Positions 41,956 through 49,881 of a stretch of DNA of 64,000 bases are shown one piece after another; position 1 is the first letter of the stretch; the number at the start of each line of letters is the position of its first letter. The DNA is from Lysobacter alkalisoli (lineage in GTDB: Bacteria; Pseudomonadota; Gammaproteobacteria; Xanthomonadales; Xanthomonadaceae): NCBI RefSeq assembly GCF_006547045.1, contig NZ_CP041242.1, positions 1,808,001 to 1,872,000 of the forward strand. The letters are read 5' to 3'. The translations under genes were made by a program, and so were the position numbers. The notes under the pieces are model-generated. The model saw only the letters and a list, made by a program, of their open reading frames with translations, made no database searches and was not told the DNA's origin.

Positions 41956-44262
41956 ATGGACAAGCCGGAAGACACCCTGCCATCGCACCCCATCGATCCA
42001 TCCGGGGAGCGTCGATCCCTGCAATTGCTGGTGCCTGGAATGGGCAGCGACCATTGTGCCGGGCTGATTGCCACCTCCGTTGAGCGGCTACCGGGCATCT
42101 TCAGCCTCAACACCAATGTCGCCAACCACCACGTCACGGTTGAGTTCGATTCGGGCCGGCTTGGTGATGGCGACATCCGGAATGCCATCGAGCGGGCAGG
42201 CTACGAAGTGGCCAGAGTCGGCGAATACCCGGCGCACGCCGGCACGGACGGGGATGAAGCCGTAGAAGAACGCTATCTCGACCAGGCCTGGCAGCGCCTG
42301 TGGTTTGCCGCCATACCCACCACCCTGATCATGGCGCTGATGATGGTGCACATGTTCTGGGTGCCGGTGCCGGGGTACCTGGCCCTGGTGGCCCTGCTCG
42401 CATTTCCCGTGGTGTTCATGCGGGGTGGTTGGGCCACCCACCGCTCGTCCTGGCGATCCCTTGCCAACCGTACCGCCAACATGGATGTGCTCATCTCCAT
42501 GGGCAGCCTGCCTCCCTACCTGATCGGGTTGGCGGGCTTCGTCTACCCCATGACCTCGTTCATCGAAATGGCCGCCACCATCATGAGCTTCCACATGCTG
42601 GGGCGTTATCTGGAGACCCGGGCCAAGGGCCGCGCATCGCAGGCGATCAAGAAGCTGCTCAAACTGGGCGCAAAGACCGCATCCGTGTTGCGGGACGGGC
42701 GGGAAACCGAAGTGCCGGTCGCACAACTTCAAGTGGACGACATCATGGTGGTGCGCCCTGGCGCCAAGGTGCCCACCGATGGCGAAATCGTCGCGGGCAG
42801 CAGTCACCTGGATGAATCCATCGCCACGGGCGAGTCCGTGCCGGTGGAGAAAGGTCCGGGCGATGCGGTGATCGGCGCCACCATCAACAAGGAAGGCATG
42901 CTGCAAGTGCGCGCCACCCGGGTGGGCGCCGACACTTTCCTGTCCCAGGTTGTCCGGCTGGTGGAACAGGCCCAAGGCTCAAAGGTGCCGATCCAGGAAT
43001 TCGCGGACAAGGTGACTGCCAGGTTCGTTCCGGCGGTGATCCTGATCAGTTTGGCAAGCCTGGTTACATGGCTGCTGTTTGCCGATTCGCTGAGGCCGGT
43101 TCTCTACTGGGGCGCCGGCTTTCTGCCATGGGTGGACCCGGAGTTGTCGCCGTTGATGCTGGGCCTCCTGTCCGCCGTAGCGGTGCTGGTGATCGCCTGT
43201 CCGTGCGCCCTTGGGCTCGCCACGCCGACCGCCATCATGGTGGGATCGGGGCTGGGCGCCGAGACCGGGGTGCTGATCCGCTCGGGTGAAGCGATTCAGT
43301 CCCTGAAAGACATAAAGGTCGTGGTGTTGGACAAGACCGGCACCATCACCAGGGGAGAGCCCTCCCTTACCGACGTCATCGCCGTCGGCGGGTTCGCCGA
43401 GGACGACGTCCTGATGTACGCGGCTTCGGTGGAAGTCGGCTCGGAACACCCGCTGGGACAGGCCATCGTCAATGGCGCCCGGCAGAGAGAGCTGGACATA
43501 CCCACCGTCAGCCATTTCAAGGCGGTTACCGCCCGCGGCGTGGAAGGCCGCGTGAATAGCAGACTTGTCCACGTCGGCAGTCGCCGCCTCCTCGATGAAG
43601 AGGGAATCGAACTGGAGGAGCTTGAAGACGCTCTGGTCAGACTGGAGAACGAAGGCAAGACCGCGATGCTCGTCGCTGCCGACGGTCGTGCCGCCGGTAT
43701 CGTCGCTGTCGCCGACACCATCAAGGACGAGTCGAAAGCCGCCATCGCCGCCCTTCATGAGTTGGATATTCACACGATCATGATCACCGGCGACAACGAG
43801 CGCACGGCACGCCATGTCGCCAATCAGGTAGGTATCGATGAGGTGCTGGCGGGGGTCCTGCCGGAAGGCAAGGTCGAAGCCATCAGGAAGCTGCAGGAAA
43901 TGCATGGCCAGCAGGTGGCCATGGTAGGCGACGGCATCAACGACGCGCCGGCCCTGAAACAGGCCAACGTCGGCATCGCCATCGGCGCCGGAGCCGATGT
44001 CGCCATCGAGGCGGCTGACGTCACCCTGGTGGGGGGTGAGTTGACCAAGGTGGTCGAAGCTATCCGCCTGTCCCGTGGCACCTTCCGCAAGATCGTGGAA
44101 AACCTGTTCTGGGCCTGGTTCTACAACGTGGCCGCCATTCCCATCGCTGCCGCTGGCCTGCTGCATCCCATGATCGGTGTGATCGCCATGACTGCCAGTT
44201 CCCTGTCCGTGATCGGCAACTCCCTCCGTCTCAAACGGCTGAAGCTGAACGTGGACAAATGA
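41956..44262 (+). CDS. copA: Copper-type P1B ATPase (CopA family)
   Basis: The 768-residue protein has one N-terminal heavy-metal domain, eight membrane helices, CPC (IACPCALGLATP, about 415), DKTGTIT (about 458), GSEHPLGQAI, GDGIND, and the helix 8 motif MTASSLSVIGNSLRLKRL typical of Cu(I) pumps. The metal domain reads GMGSDHC where GMxCxxC is expected, so the first Cys is replaced by Ser. The start MDKPEDTLPSH has GAGG 9 bases upstream. FNR-like sites suggest a role in cuproenzyme assembly or anaerobic copper stress rather than simple resistance. Confidence 0.9.
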   Translation: MDKPEDTLPSHPIDPSGERRSLQLLVPGMGSDHCAGLIATSVERLPGIFSLNTNVANHHVTVEFDSGRLGDGDIRNAIERAGYEVARVGEYPAHAGTDGDEAVEERYLDQAWQRLWFAAIPTTLIMALMMVHMFWVPVPGYLALVALLAFPVVFMRGGWATHRSSWRSLANRTANMDVLISMGSLPPYLIGLAGFVYPMTSFIEMAATIMSFHMLGRYLETRAKGRASQAIKKLLKLGAKTASVLRDGRETEVPVAQLQVDDIMVVRPGAKVPTDGEIVAGSSHLDESIATGESVPVEKGPGDAVIGATINKEGMLQVRATRVGADTFLSQVVRLVEQAQGSKVPIQEFADKVTARFVPAVILISLASLVTWLLFADSLRPVLYWGAGFLPWVDPELSPLMLGLLSAVAVLVIACPCALGLATPTAIMVGSGLGAETGVLIRSGEAIQSLKDIKVVVLDKTGTITRGEPSLTDVIAVGGFAEDDVLMYAASVEVGSEHPLGQAIVNGARQRELDIPTVSHFKAVTARGVEGRVNSRLVHVGSRRLLDEEGIELEELEDALVRLENEGKTAMLVAADGRAAGIVAVADTIKDESKAAIAALHELDIHTIMITGDNERTARHVANQVGIDEVLAGVLPEGKVEAIRKLQEMHGQQVAMVGDGINDAPALKQANVGIAIGAGADVAIEAADVTLVGGELTKVVEAIRLSRGTFRKIVENLFWAWFYNVAAIPIAAAGLLHPMIGVIAMTASSLSVIGNSLRLKRLKLNVDK

Positions 44263-44314
44263 TCTGTTTCGACTCGATAACGCTGCCGCGGCAGCCGGCA
44301 CAGGAGAAACCCAC

Positions 44315-44587
44315 ATGGCCACCAAGCCCGGATACTGGACAAGCCTTCACGGCCTGGCAACGCTCATACTCATTGGCGCGGCGCTCTATTTTCTCTTTGT
44401 GGAGCACGCTGCTCACGTCCTCCCGTATCTCCCCGTCCTGATCATCCTGCTGTGCCCGCTGATGCATCTCTTCATGCACAAGGGCCATGGCGGGCACAGC
44501 CAAGGCGGAGAGCAGCACCATGATGCGGAAGAGGCTTATCGGCGCGGCCTGGAAGAGGGACGAAAAGAGACGGGCAAACGCTTGTGA
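44315..44587 (+). CDS. DUF2933-like small membrane protein
   Basis: The 90-residue protein has two membrane helices (GLATLILIGAALYFLFVEHAAHVLPYLPVLIILLCPLMHLFMH) and a His/Gly-rich tail (HKGHGGHSQGGEQHHDAEE), matching the DUF2933 family that often accompanies copper ATPases. It follows the ATPase by 52 bp and may bind metal at the membrane. Confidence 0.83.
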   Translation: MATKPGYWTSLHGLATLILIGAALYFLFVEHAAHVLPYLPVLIILLCPLMHLFMHKGHGGHSQGGEQHHDAEEAYRRGLEEGRKETGKRL

Positions 44588-44649
44588 CTTCTTGCGAAGG
44601 AACGGTCGTATGCAACGCCCTGCAGCAGGCGTAGCTTCTCAGCGTTGCG

Positions 44650-45054
44650 TTAGAGGCTCTGCAGGTAGACGATCAGGGCGTCGATATCCTCCGGCGGCAA
44701 TGAGCGGTAGACGCGTTTTGCGTTCAGGGCAGACGGCGACAGTCCGTCGCGGACGGCATCGGTGCCGAGAATCCAGTCTCGCATCTCTGCGGCGTCCATG
44801 TGCCTGGCGATGTCATCCAGGGGACTGCGGCGACCGCCCACGCCACCGATCGAATGGCAGCGTACGCAATCTTCCTCGCGGAACAGTTCGCGCCCGCGGG
44901 CGATCTGTGCCTGTTTACCGGCGCCCGCCGCGGTCGGGGCGCCCCCGGCATCGTCGCCGACGGATGGATTCATCACGGCCGCGAAGGTGGCCGACAGGAC
45001 TACAACCATGATGCCCGAGAGCACGGCGAGGGTTCTTGCCAGACGTTTACGCAT
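44650..45054 (-). CDS. Exported monoheme cytochrome c
   Basis: The 134-residue protein has an N-terminal signal/anchor (LAVLSGIMVVVLSATFAAVM) and a single heme site CVRCH (REDCVRCHSIGGVGG), with a distal helix (RVYRSLPPEDIDALIVYLQSL) of class I cytochromes. It is 12 bp after the ferric-reductase-like gene in the same operon, so it is a likely electron partner of that flavoprotein or of the decaheme cytochrome. Confidence 0.88.
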   Translation of the reverse strand: MRKRLARTLAVLSGIMVVVLSATFAAVMNPSVGDDAGGAPTAAGAGKQAQIARGRELFREEDCVRCHSIGGVGGRRSPLDDIARHMDAAEMRDWILGTDAVRDGLSPSALNAKRVYRSLPPEDIDALIVYLQSL

Positions 45055-45066
45055 GATGATTCTCCT

Positions 45067-46443
45067 TCAAGCCAGGTCGAATATTTCCGAGTGCATCCGC
45101 GTAGCCGGAACATCCAGCGAACGCAGGCTGCGTTCGGCAAGCTGGATCATCGGTTTCGGCCCACAGATGAAGTAATGGAACCCGTGCCGTCCGGCCGGAA
45201 GATGGCGTGCCAGGACCTCGCGGGTGATGAAGCCGCGCTCTCCGGTCCATCCATCCGGCGGTTCGCCCAGCACGTGCACGACATGCAGGTCCAGGTGTCC
45301 GGCCATAACATCGAGTTCTTCCCGGAACACGATGCGCTCCCAGCGACGGTTGCCGTAGAACAGCCATAGTGGGCGGGTATCTCCGCGGTCGGCGAGTGCC
45401 CGCAACATGCTGACGATCGGCGCGATGCCCACACCGCCGGCGATGAACACGTGCCCGGTCGCGTCCGGATGTCTGTCGACTCCGAAGGCGCCATAGGGAC
45501 CGTCCACCCACGCGGCCATACCGGGCTGGAGGTCGCCGATGGTCGCGGTGAAGTCGCCCAGCGCCTTGATGGTGAACTCGAGGCGCCCCGGCCGGGTAGG
45601 GCTGGAGGAGAACGAAAAAGGATGCTCGCGCATTGCCAACGGTGAGGCACGCAGGCTCAGCCAGGAAAATTGCCCCGGCTCGTAATGGAAAGCCGCTGCA
45701 TGCTGCGGTTCGACAGCCACGGTCCAACTGCGTCCCCGCTCCTGACGGATCTCGGTGACCCGCCAGGGGTGCCGCTGCAGCCACCACGGACGGATCACGC
45801 GGACATGGACGACCAGGGCGATGGCGGACAGCGCCAGCGTAATCCATAGCCCGCGTTTGAACGGCGTCAGCAGGTAGCTGGCCGAACCCAGGATGTGCAG
45901 CAGCGCGAATGCGATGCCCAGCACGGCCAGGACCGTGTGCATGCGGCGCCAGACGTCGTAGTCGATGCGGAGCTGCTTGCGCAGCAGTGAGGTAACCATG
46001 ATCGATACGAACGCAAGCATCGCGAGCCAGCCCAGGGTCATGTATGCCGGCGCCTCGCGCGGGTCGATGCTGCCGACAGCCTCCGGACGGATCGCAACCA
46101 GGAGGGCCGCATGCAACAGGAGCAGCATGAAGGCGATCACCGCCAGATAACGGTGGAAGTAGTAGATGATGTCGATGCCGAAGGGTGCGGTGGCGCGCTT
46201 GAAGCGGGCGGTCAGCGCGAACTGCACCGCCATCATGGCCAGGCCTGCGTAGCCAAGGGCGAGGGCGAAATCCCACCCGAACCCGCCGCCGCCGGGACGG
46301 TCCCCGAGCAGCAGGACGAGCAGGGGCAGGGCGATCAGGGCCAGGTACAGGGCGATCCAGGTGCCTGGCTGTATCCACCTGCCCAGCGGGCTGGCAGCGA
46401 TCGGTTTGATGGCGAGTCTCCGGCGACGATGTGTTCTGATCAT
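45067..46443 (-). CDS. Ferric-reductase-like membrane flavoprotein
   Basis: The 458-residue protein has six membrane helices of the ferric-reductase/NADPH-oxidase heme-b domain (His in IIYYFHRYLAVIAFMLLLLHAALL, VWRRMHTVLAVLGIAFALLHILG), then an FAD domain (REHPFSFSSSP) and an NAD(P)-binding domain (HVFIAGGVGIAPIVSMLRAL, YFICGPKPM). It would move electrons from NAD(P)H or a ferredoxin across the inner membrane to a periplasmic acceptor. It is divergent from the decaheme gene, with an FNR-like site between. Confidence 0.9.
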   Translation of the reverse strand: MIRTHRRRRLAIKPIAASPLGRWIQPGTWIALYLALIALPLLVLLLGDRPGGGGFGWDFALALGYAGLAMMAVQFALTARFKRATAPFGIDIIYYFHRYLAVIAFMLLLLHAALLVAIRPEAVGSIDPREAPAYMTLGWLAMLAFVSIMVTSLLRKQLRIDYDVWRRMHTVLAVLGIAFALLHILGSASYLLTPFKRGLWITLALSAIALVVHVRVIRPWWLQRHPWRVTEIRQERGRSWTVAVEPQHAAAFHYEPGQFSWLSLRASPLAMREHPFSFSSSPTRPGRLEFTIKALGDFTATIGDLQPGMAAWVDGPYGAFGVDRHPDATGHVFIAGGVGIAPIVSMLRALADRGDTRPLWLFYGNRRWERIVFREELDVMAGHLDLHVVHVLGEPPDGWTGERGFITREVLARHLPAGRHGFHYFICGPKPMIQLAERSLRSLDVPATRMHSEIFDLA

Positions 46444-46465
46444 CGGCTGGGCTGCGGAGACATTA

Positions 46466-46479
46466 TTGATCGAAGTCAA
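46466..46479. promoter_or_regulatory. FNR/ANR-like site between ferric-reductase-like and decaheme genes
   Basis: TTGAT-CGAA-GTCAA lies 30 bp from the minus-strand start and about 90 bp from the decaheme start, a position where one dimer could activate at least one of the two divergent promoters. Confidence 0.7.
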
Positions 46480-46561
46480 TGACTGTGCACGGACGGACCG
46501 ATAACGTCGGTGCCAGGAATCCCTGAGATGCGGAGTTCCTTTGGGGGGAGCAGAGGCCATC

Positions 46562-47524
46562 ATGCGGAAGACGAGACTGGATCTCATTACCCTCCTTGTC
46601 CTGGGCATCGCAGGAGTCCTTGGGGTCTCGACGCTGATGTCGCCCTCGGCGGGAGCCGCGTCCGAGGCGCAACCTGCCGCACTGCCGCCAGCTGCCGAGA
46701 CCTGCCTGTCCTGCCACGACGAGCCGGCGGTCACCCCCATCCTCGGCACGCCGCACGCGGTGGCGGCGGACCCCCACAGTGGATTTGCCGAACACGGCTG
46801 CGCCACCTGCCATGGGCCGAGCCTGGCGCATATGCAGCGACCCGAGCGCGGCAGCCGGCGGGCGCCCCCGGACAAGGTGTTCGGTGCGGCCTCGACAACG
46901 CCCGCCGAAGCGCAGAACGCGACCTGCCTGGATTGCCATCGCAGCGGTGCCGGCATGCATTGGCAGGGCAGTACGCACGACCATGAGGGGCTGGCCTGCG
47001 CGACCTGTCACCGCGCACACACCGGCACGGATCCGATGCAGGACGCAACCGCACAGTCGCAGACCTGCTATGGCTGCCACCGTTCGGTGCGGACCGAATC
47101 GCTGCGACCGTCCCATCACCCGCTGCACGATGAGCGCATGGCCTGCAGCGACTGCCATGCGGTGCATGGCTCCAGCGGTCCGTCCCTGCTCACCCGGGGC
47201 ACGGTCAACGAAACCTGCTACCAGTGCCACGCCGATCTGCGCGGGCCGTTCCTCTGGGAGCATCCACCGGTGCGCGAGGACTGCCTGCTCTGCCATCGTC
47301 CGCACGGCTCGGTGCAGGCCTCGCTGCTGCGCCAGCGCGGCCCGTGGCTGTGCCAGCAATGCCACATGGCGCAGTTCCACCCCAGCGCCGCGCTCAGCGG
47401 CACCGGCCTGCCCGGTGAGGCGCTGCCATCGGGGTCGAGTTCGATGCTCGGCCGCAACTGCATGAATTGCCACAGCCAGGTGCATGGGTCGAACCATCCA
47501 TCAGGCGCCGGCTTCACGCGCTGA
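46562..47524 (+). CDS. Decaheme cytochrome c of the MtrA/DmsE/PioA family
   Basis: The 320-residue protein has a signal peptide and exactly ten CxxCH sites (CLSCH, CATCH, CLDCH, CATCH, CYGCH, CSDCH, CYQCH, CLLCH, CQQCH, CMNCH). MtrA-type proteins form a heme wire plugged into an outer-membrane barrel; the barrel gene follows 24 bp downstream. The start MRKTRLDLITLLV has a strong G-rich site (GGGGGGAG). Candidate donors are the NapC-type protein, the monoheme cytochrome or the flavoprotein. The direction (Fe(II) uptake, metal or DMSO reduction) cannot be told from sequence. Confidence 0.94.
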   Translation: MRKTRLDLITLLVLGIAGVLGVSTLMSPSAGAASEAQPAALPPAAETCLSCHDEPAVTPILGTPHAVAADPHSGFAEHGCATCHGPSLAHMQRPERGSRRAPPDKVFGAASTTPAEAQNATCLDCHRSGAGMHWQGSTHDHEGLACATCHRAHTGTDPMQDATAQSQTCYGCHRSVRTESLRPSHHPLHDERMACSDCHAVHGSSGPSLLTRGTVNETCYQCHADLRGPFLWEHPPVREDCLLCHRPHGSVQASLLRQRGPWLCQQCHMAQFHPSAALSGTGLPGEALPSGSSSMLGRNCMNCHSQVHGSNHPSGAGFTR

Positions 47525-47548
47525 CCCATCGATGGGCGGACACGGGAC

Positions 47549-49783
47549 ATGGGCAGGATTCTCCGACTGAGGCGACGACCGCAACAATGGTTGCCGCTCG
47601 TCGCGTGTCCGTTCCTGCTGGCGACAGGCGCCATGGCGCAGGAGACGCCCACGGGCGGGGAAGCGTATTGCCATGAGACGGAGCTGATGTTCGGCCATCT
47701 CGGCAGCGACGATTTCAGGTTCGGACGCTATGCAGGGGAGGGCGGCGGCATGTTCGCGGCGCTCGACATCGATGCCTGTCGCCGACTTCATCCGGGTGCA
47801 GATGGCGCCGAGTACTGGTTCCTGCGCGGCAGAGATCTGGGATTGGCGACGCATACCCTGGCCGTCGGCGGAGGCGAGCAGGGGCGTTTCAATATCGAAG
47901 CGGAAGCGCGGCGCCTGGCTTCGCCCCGGGTCAGTGGCTGGACGCCGCTGTTGGAGCAGGGCAGCGACGGTGCTCGCCTGCCTCCGGACTGGGTGGCCGG
48001 AACCAGTACCGTCGACATGCCGGGGCTGCGCCTGCCCGAGCTGGGAGAGGTGGACCTCGAATCCATCCGCCGGCAGCGCATGGTGGGCCTGGCGTTCGCG
48101 ATGCCACGCAACTGGCGCATCGAAACCCGCTATCGGCATGAATCCCGCCAGGGCAGGCGCGGCTTCGGCGGCGTCATCGGCAGTACTGGCGGCAACGCCC
48201 GCGCCATCGTCCTGCCCGAGTCCATCGACCACCTGACGCGGCAGGCCGACACCACCCTGAGCTATGCCGGCGAACGCCTGCAGTTGCGCATCGGCCATCA
48301 TCTTTCGCAGTTCGACAACGGACACTCCACACTGCGATGGCAGAACCCGTTCGCCGGCGTCGCCGGCTGGGCGCCATCGGCAAGTCACCCAAGCGGTTTC
48401 GGACAGGCGCAGCCGGCGCCGGACAACCGCTTCCAGCAGTTCAGCCTGGCAGGCGCCTACAGTCGTTCGGCCGCGTTTCAGATCAATGCCGATCTCGCGT
48501 TCGGCCGCATGACCCAGGACCAACCATTCCTGCCGTACACGATCGACCCGGTGCTGGCAGCAGAGATCACCCAACCACTGCCGCGCGCCTCGCTGGATGG
48601 CAGGATCGACACCACCGTGGCGCACCTGCGCCTGTCGGGACGGCCACATCCGCACTGGCGATGGAGCGCGACGTATCGCCTCGACGACCGCGACAACAAG
48701 ACCGCCAGCGACGAGTACGTCGTCATCGGCGGCGATTCGCAGCAGCAGAACGCCACCCCGGCCAGCGGGCAACGCCGCTACAACCTGCCTTATGGCATCC
48801 GCGAGCAAACGCTGAGTGCCGACACGGGCTACCGTCCGACACGCCGGTTCGATCTTGGTCTGGGTTTCGAACACAGGCAGACCGACCGGACCTGGTCGTC
48901 ACGCGCGGACAGCGATGAAACCCGCCTCAAGTTTGCGCTGCGCAGCCACTTCGGCGAGATGTTCGCCGGCGGTGTCCGTGTCGACGGCAGCCGACGTTCG
49001 GGTTCGACCTATGTCGGCAACCGGGCCTTTCTCGCCAGCCACTCGCAGGCCTATGTCGAAACCGTGGCTGGAGGATTCGAGAATCTTCCAGCCCTGCGCC
49101 AGTACCACCTGGCCGACCGCGACCGCCGACAAGTCCAGCTGTTCGCCACGCTCACGCCCACCGCGGCACTGAGCATTGGCCTGGAGTACGGAAGTACCCA
49201 CGACGACTACCGACGCTCCGAGCTCGGCTTGCGGCGCAGCCGGATCGACAACGTCGGTCTTGGTGTCGACTACGCATCGATGTCGGGTTGGTCCCTGCAT
49301 GGCTATGCCGAACGCGCACGGTTCTCGTTCGACCAGGCGGGACACAGCTTCCGCGGCGGCGGCGCCCGGCTCGACGAGGCCGCCGATCCCGATCGCGACT
49401 GGTTCGCACAGCACCGCGACAGGGCCGACAGCATCGGCTTCGGCATCTCTCGTGAACTGTTCGAAGGTCGCCTGAAGCTGCGGGCCGACTACAGTCACGT
49501 CCGCAGCACGGGAGCAGCCGATGTCACTGCCGGCGCGGCACTGGAAGTGGGGCCGTTGCCGGAGACCGTCGCCCGCCTGCAGCGGCTCGATCTCCTCGCC
49601 GATATCCGTCTGCGCGACCATGTGAACCTGCGCCTGCGCTACGGCATGGAATCGTTCCGCAGCACCGACTGGGCATTCGATGGTGTCGGGCCGGATACCC
49701 TGGCCGGTGTGATCCTGTTGGGCGAACAGAGTCCGGACTATCGCGCCGACGCGGTGATGATGTCGATGCACTGGCGCTTCTGA
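47549..49783 (+). CDS. MtrB/PioB-family outer-membrane beta-barrel
   Basis: The 744-residue protein has a signal peptide ending GAMA-QETP, then FGRYAGEGGGMFAALDIDA and some two dozen amphipathic strands with aromatic ends, closing with F (MMSMHWRF), as barrels do. The family sheaths MtrA-type decaheme cytochromes. The CxxC pair near the N-terminus of Shewanella MtrB is not present: only YCHE and IDAC are seen. No MtrC/OmcA-type surface cytochrome gene follows, so the layout is that of two-part PioAB/MtoAB conduits or a DmsEF system lacking dmsAB. Confidence 0.9.
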   Translation: MGRILRLRRRPQQWLPLVACPFLLATGAMAQETPTGGEAYCHETELMFGHLGSDDFRFGRYAGEGGGMFAALDIDACRRLHPGADGAEYWFLRGRDLGLATHTLAVGGGEQGRFNIEAEARRLASPRVSGWTPLLEQGSDGARLPPDWVAGTSTVDMPGLRLPELGEVDLESIRRQRMVGLAFAMPRNWRIETRYRHESRQGRRGFGGVIGSTGGNARAIVLPESIDHLTRQADTTLSYAGERLQLRIGHHLSQFDNGHSTLRWQNPFAGVAGWAPSASHPSGFGQAQPAPDNRFQQFSLAGAYSRSAAFQINADLAFGRMTQDQPFLPYTIDPVLAAEITQPLPRASLDGRIDTTVAHLRLSGRPHPHWRWSATYRLDDRDNKTASDEYVVIGGDSQQQNATPASGQRRYNLPYGIREQTLSADTGYRPTRRFDLGLGFEHRQTDRTWSSRADSDETRLKFALRSHFGEMFAGGVRVDGSRRSGSTYVGNRAFLASHSQAYVETVAGGFENLPALRQYHLADRDRRQVQLFATLTPTAALSIGLEYGSTHDDYRRSELGLRRSRIDNVGLGVDYASMSGWSLHGYAERARFSFDQAGHSFRGGGARLDEAADPDRDWFAQHRDRADSIGFGISRELFEGRLKLRADYSHVRSTGAADVTAGAALEVGPLPETVARLQRLDLLADIRLRDHVNLRLRYGMESFRSTDWAFDGVGPDTLAGVILLGEQSPDYRADAVMMSMHWRF

Positions 49784-49881
49784 TCGGCAGCTGCCGTGGA
49801 CACCGCGGACAAATTACGCATGTGCGGTGTCGTAACGATGCCGCTACCGGACGGCCGATACGCTTTGTGGAGGGAACGCTG

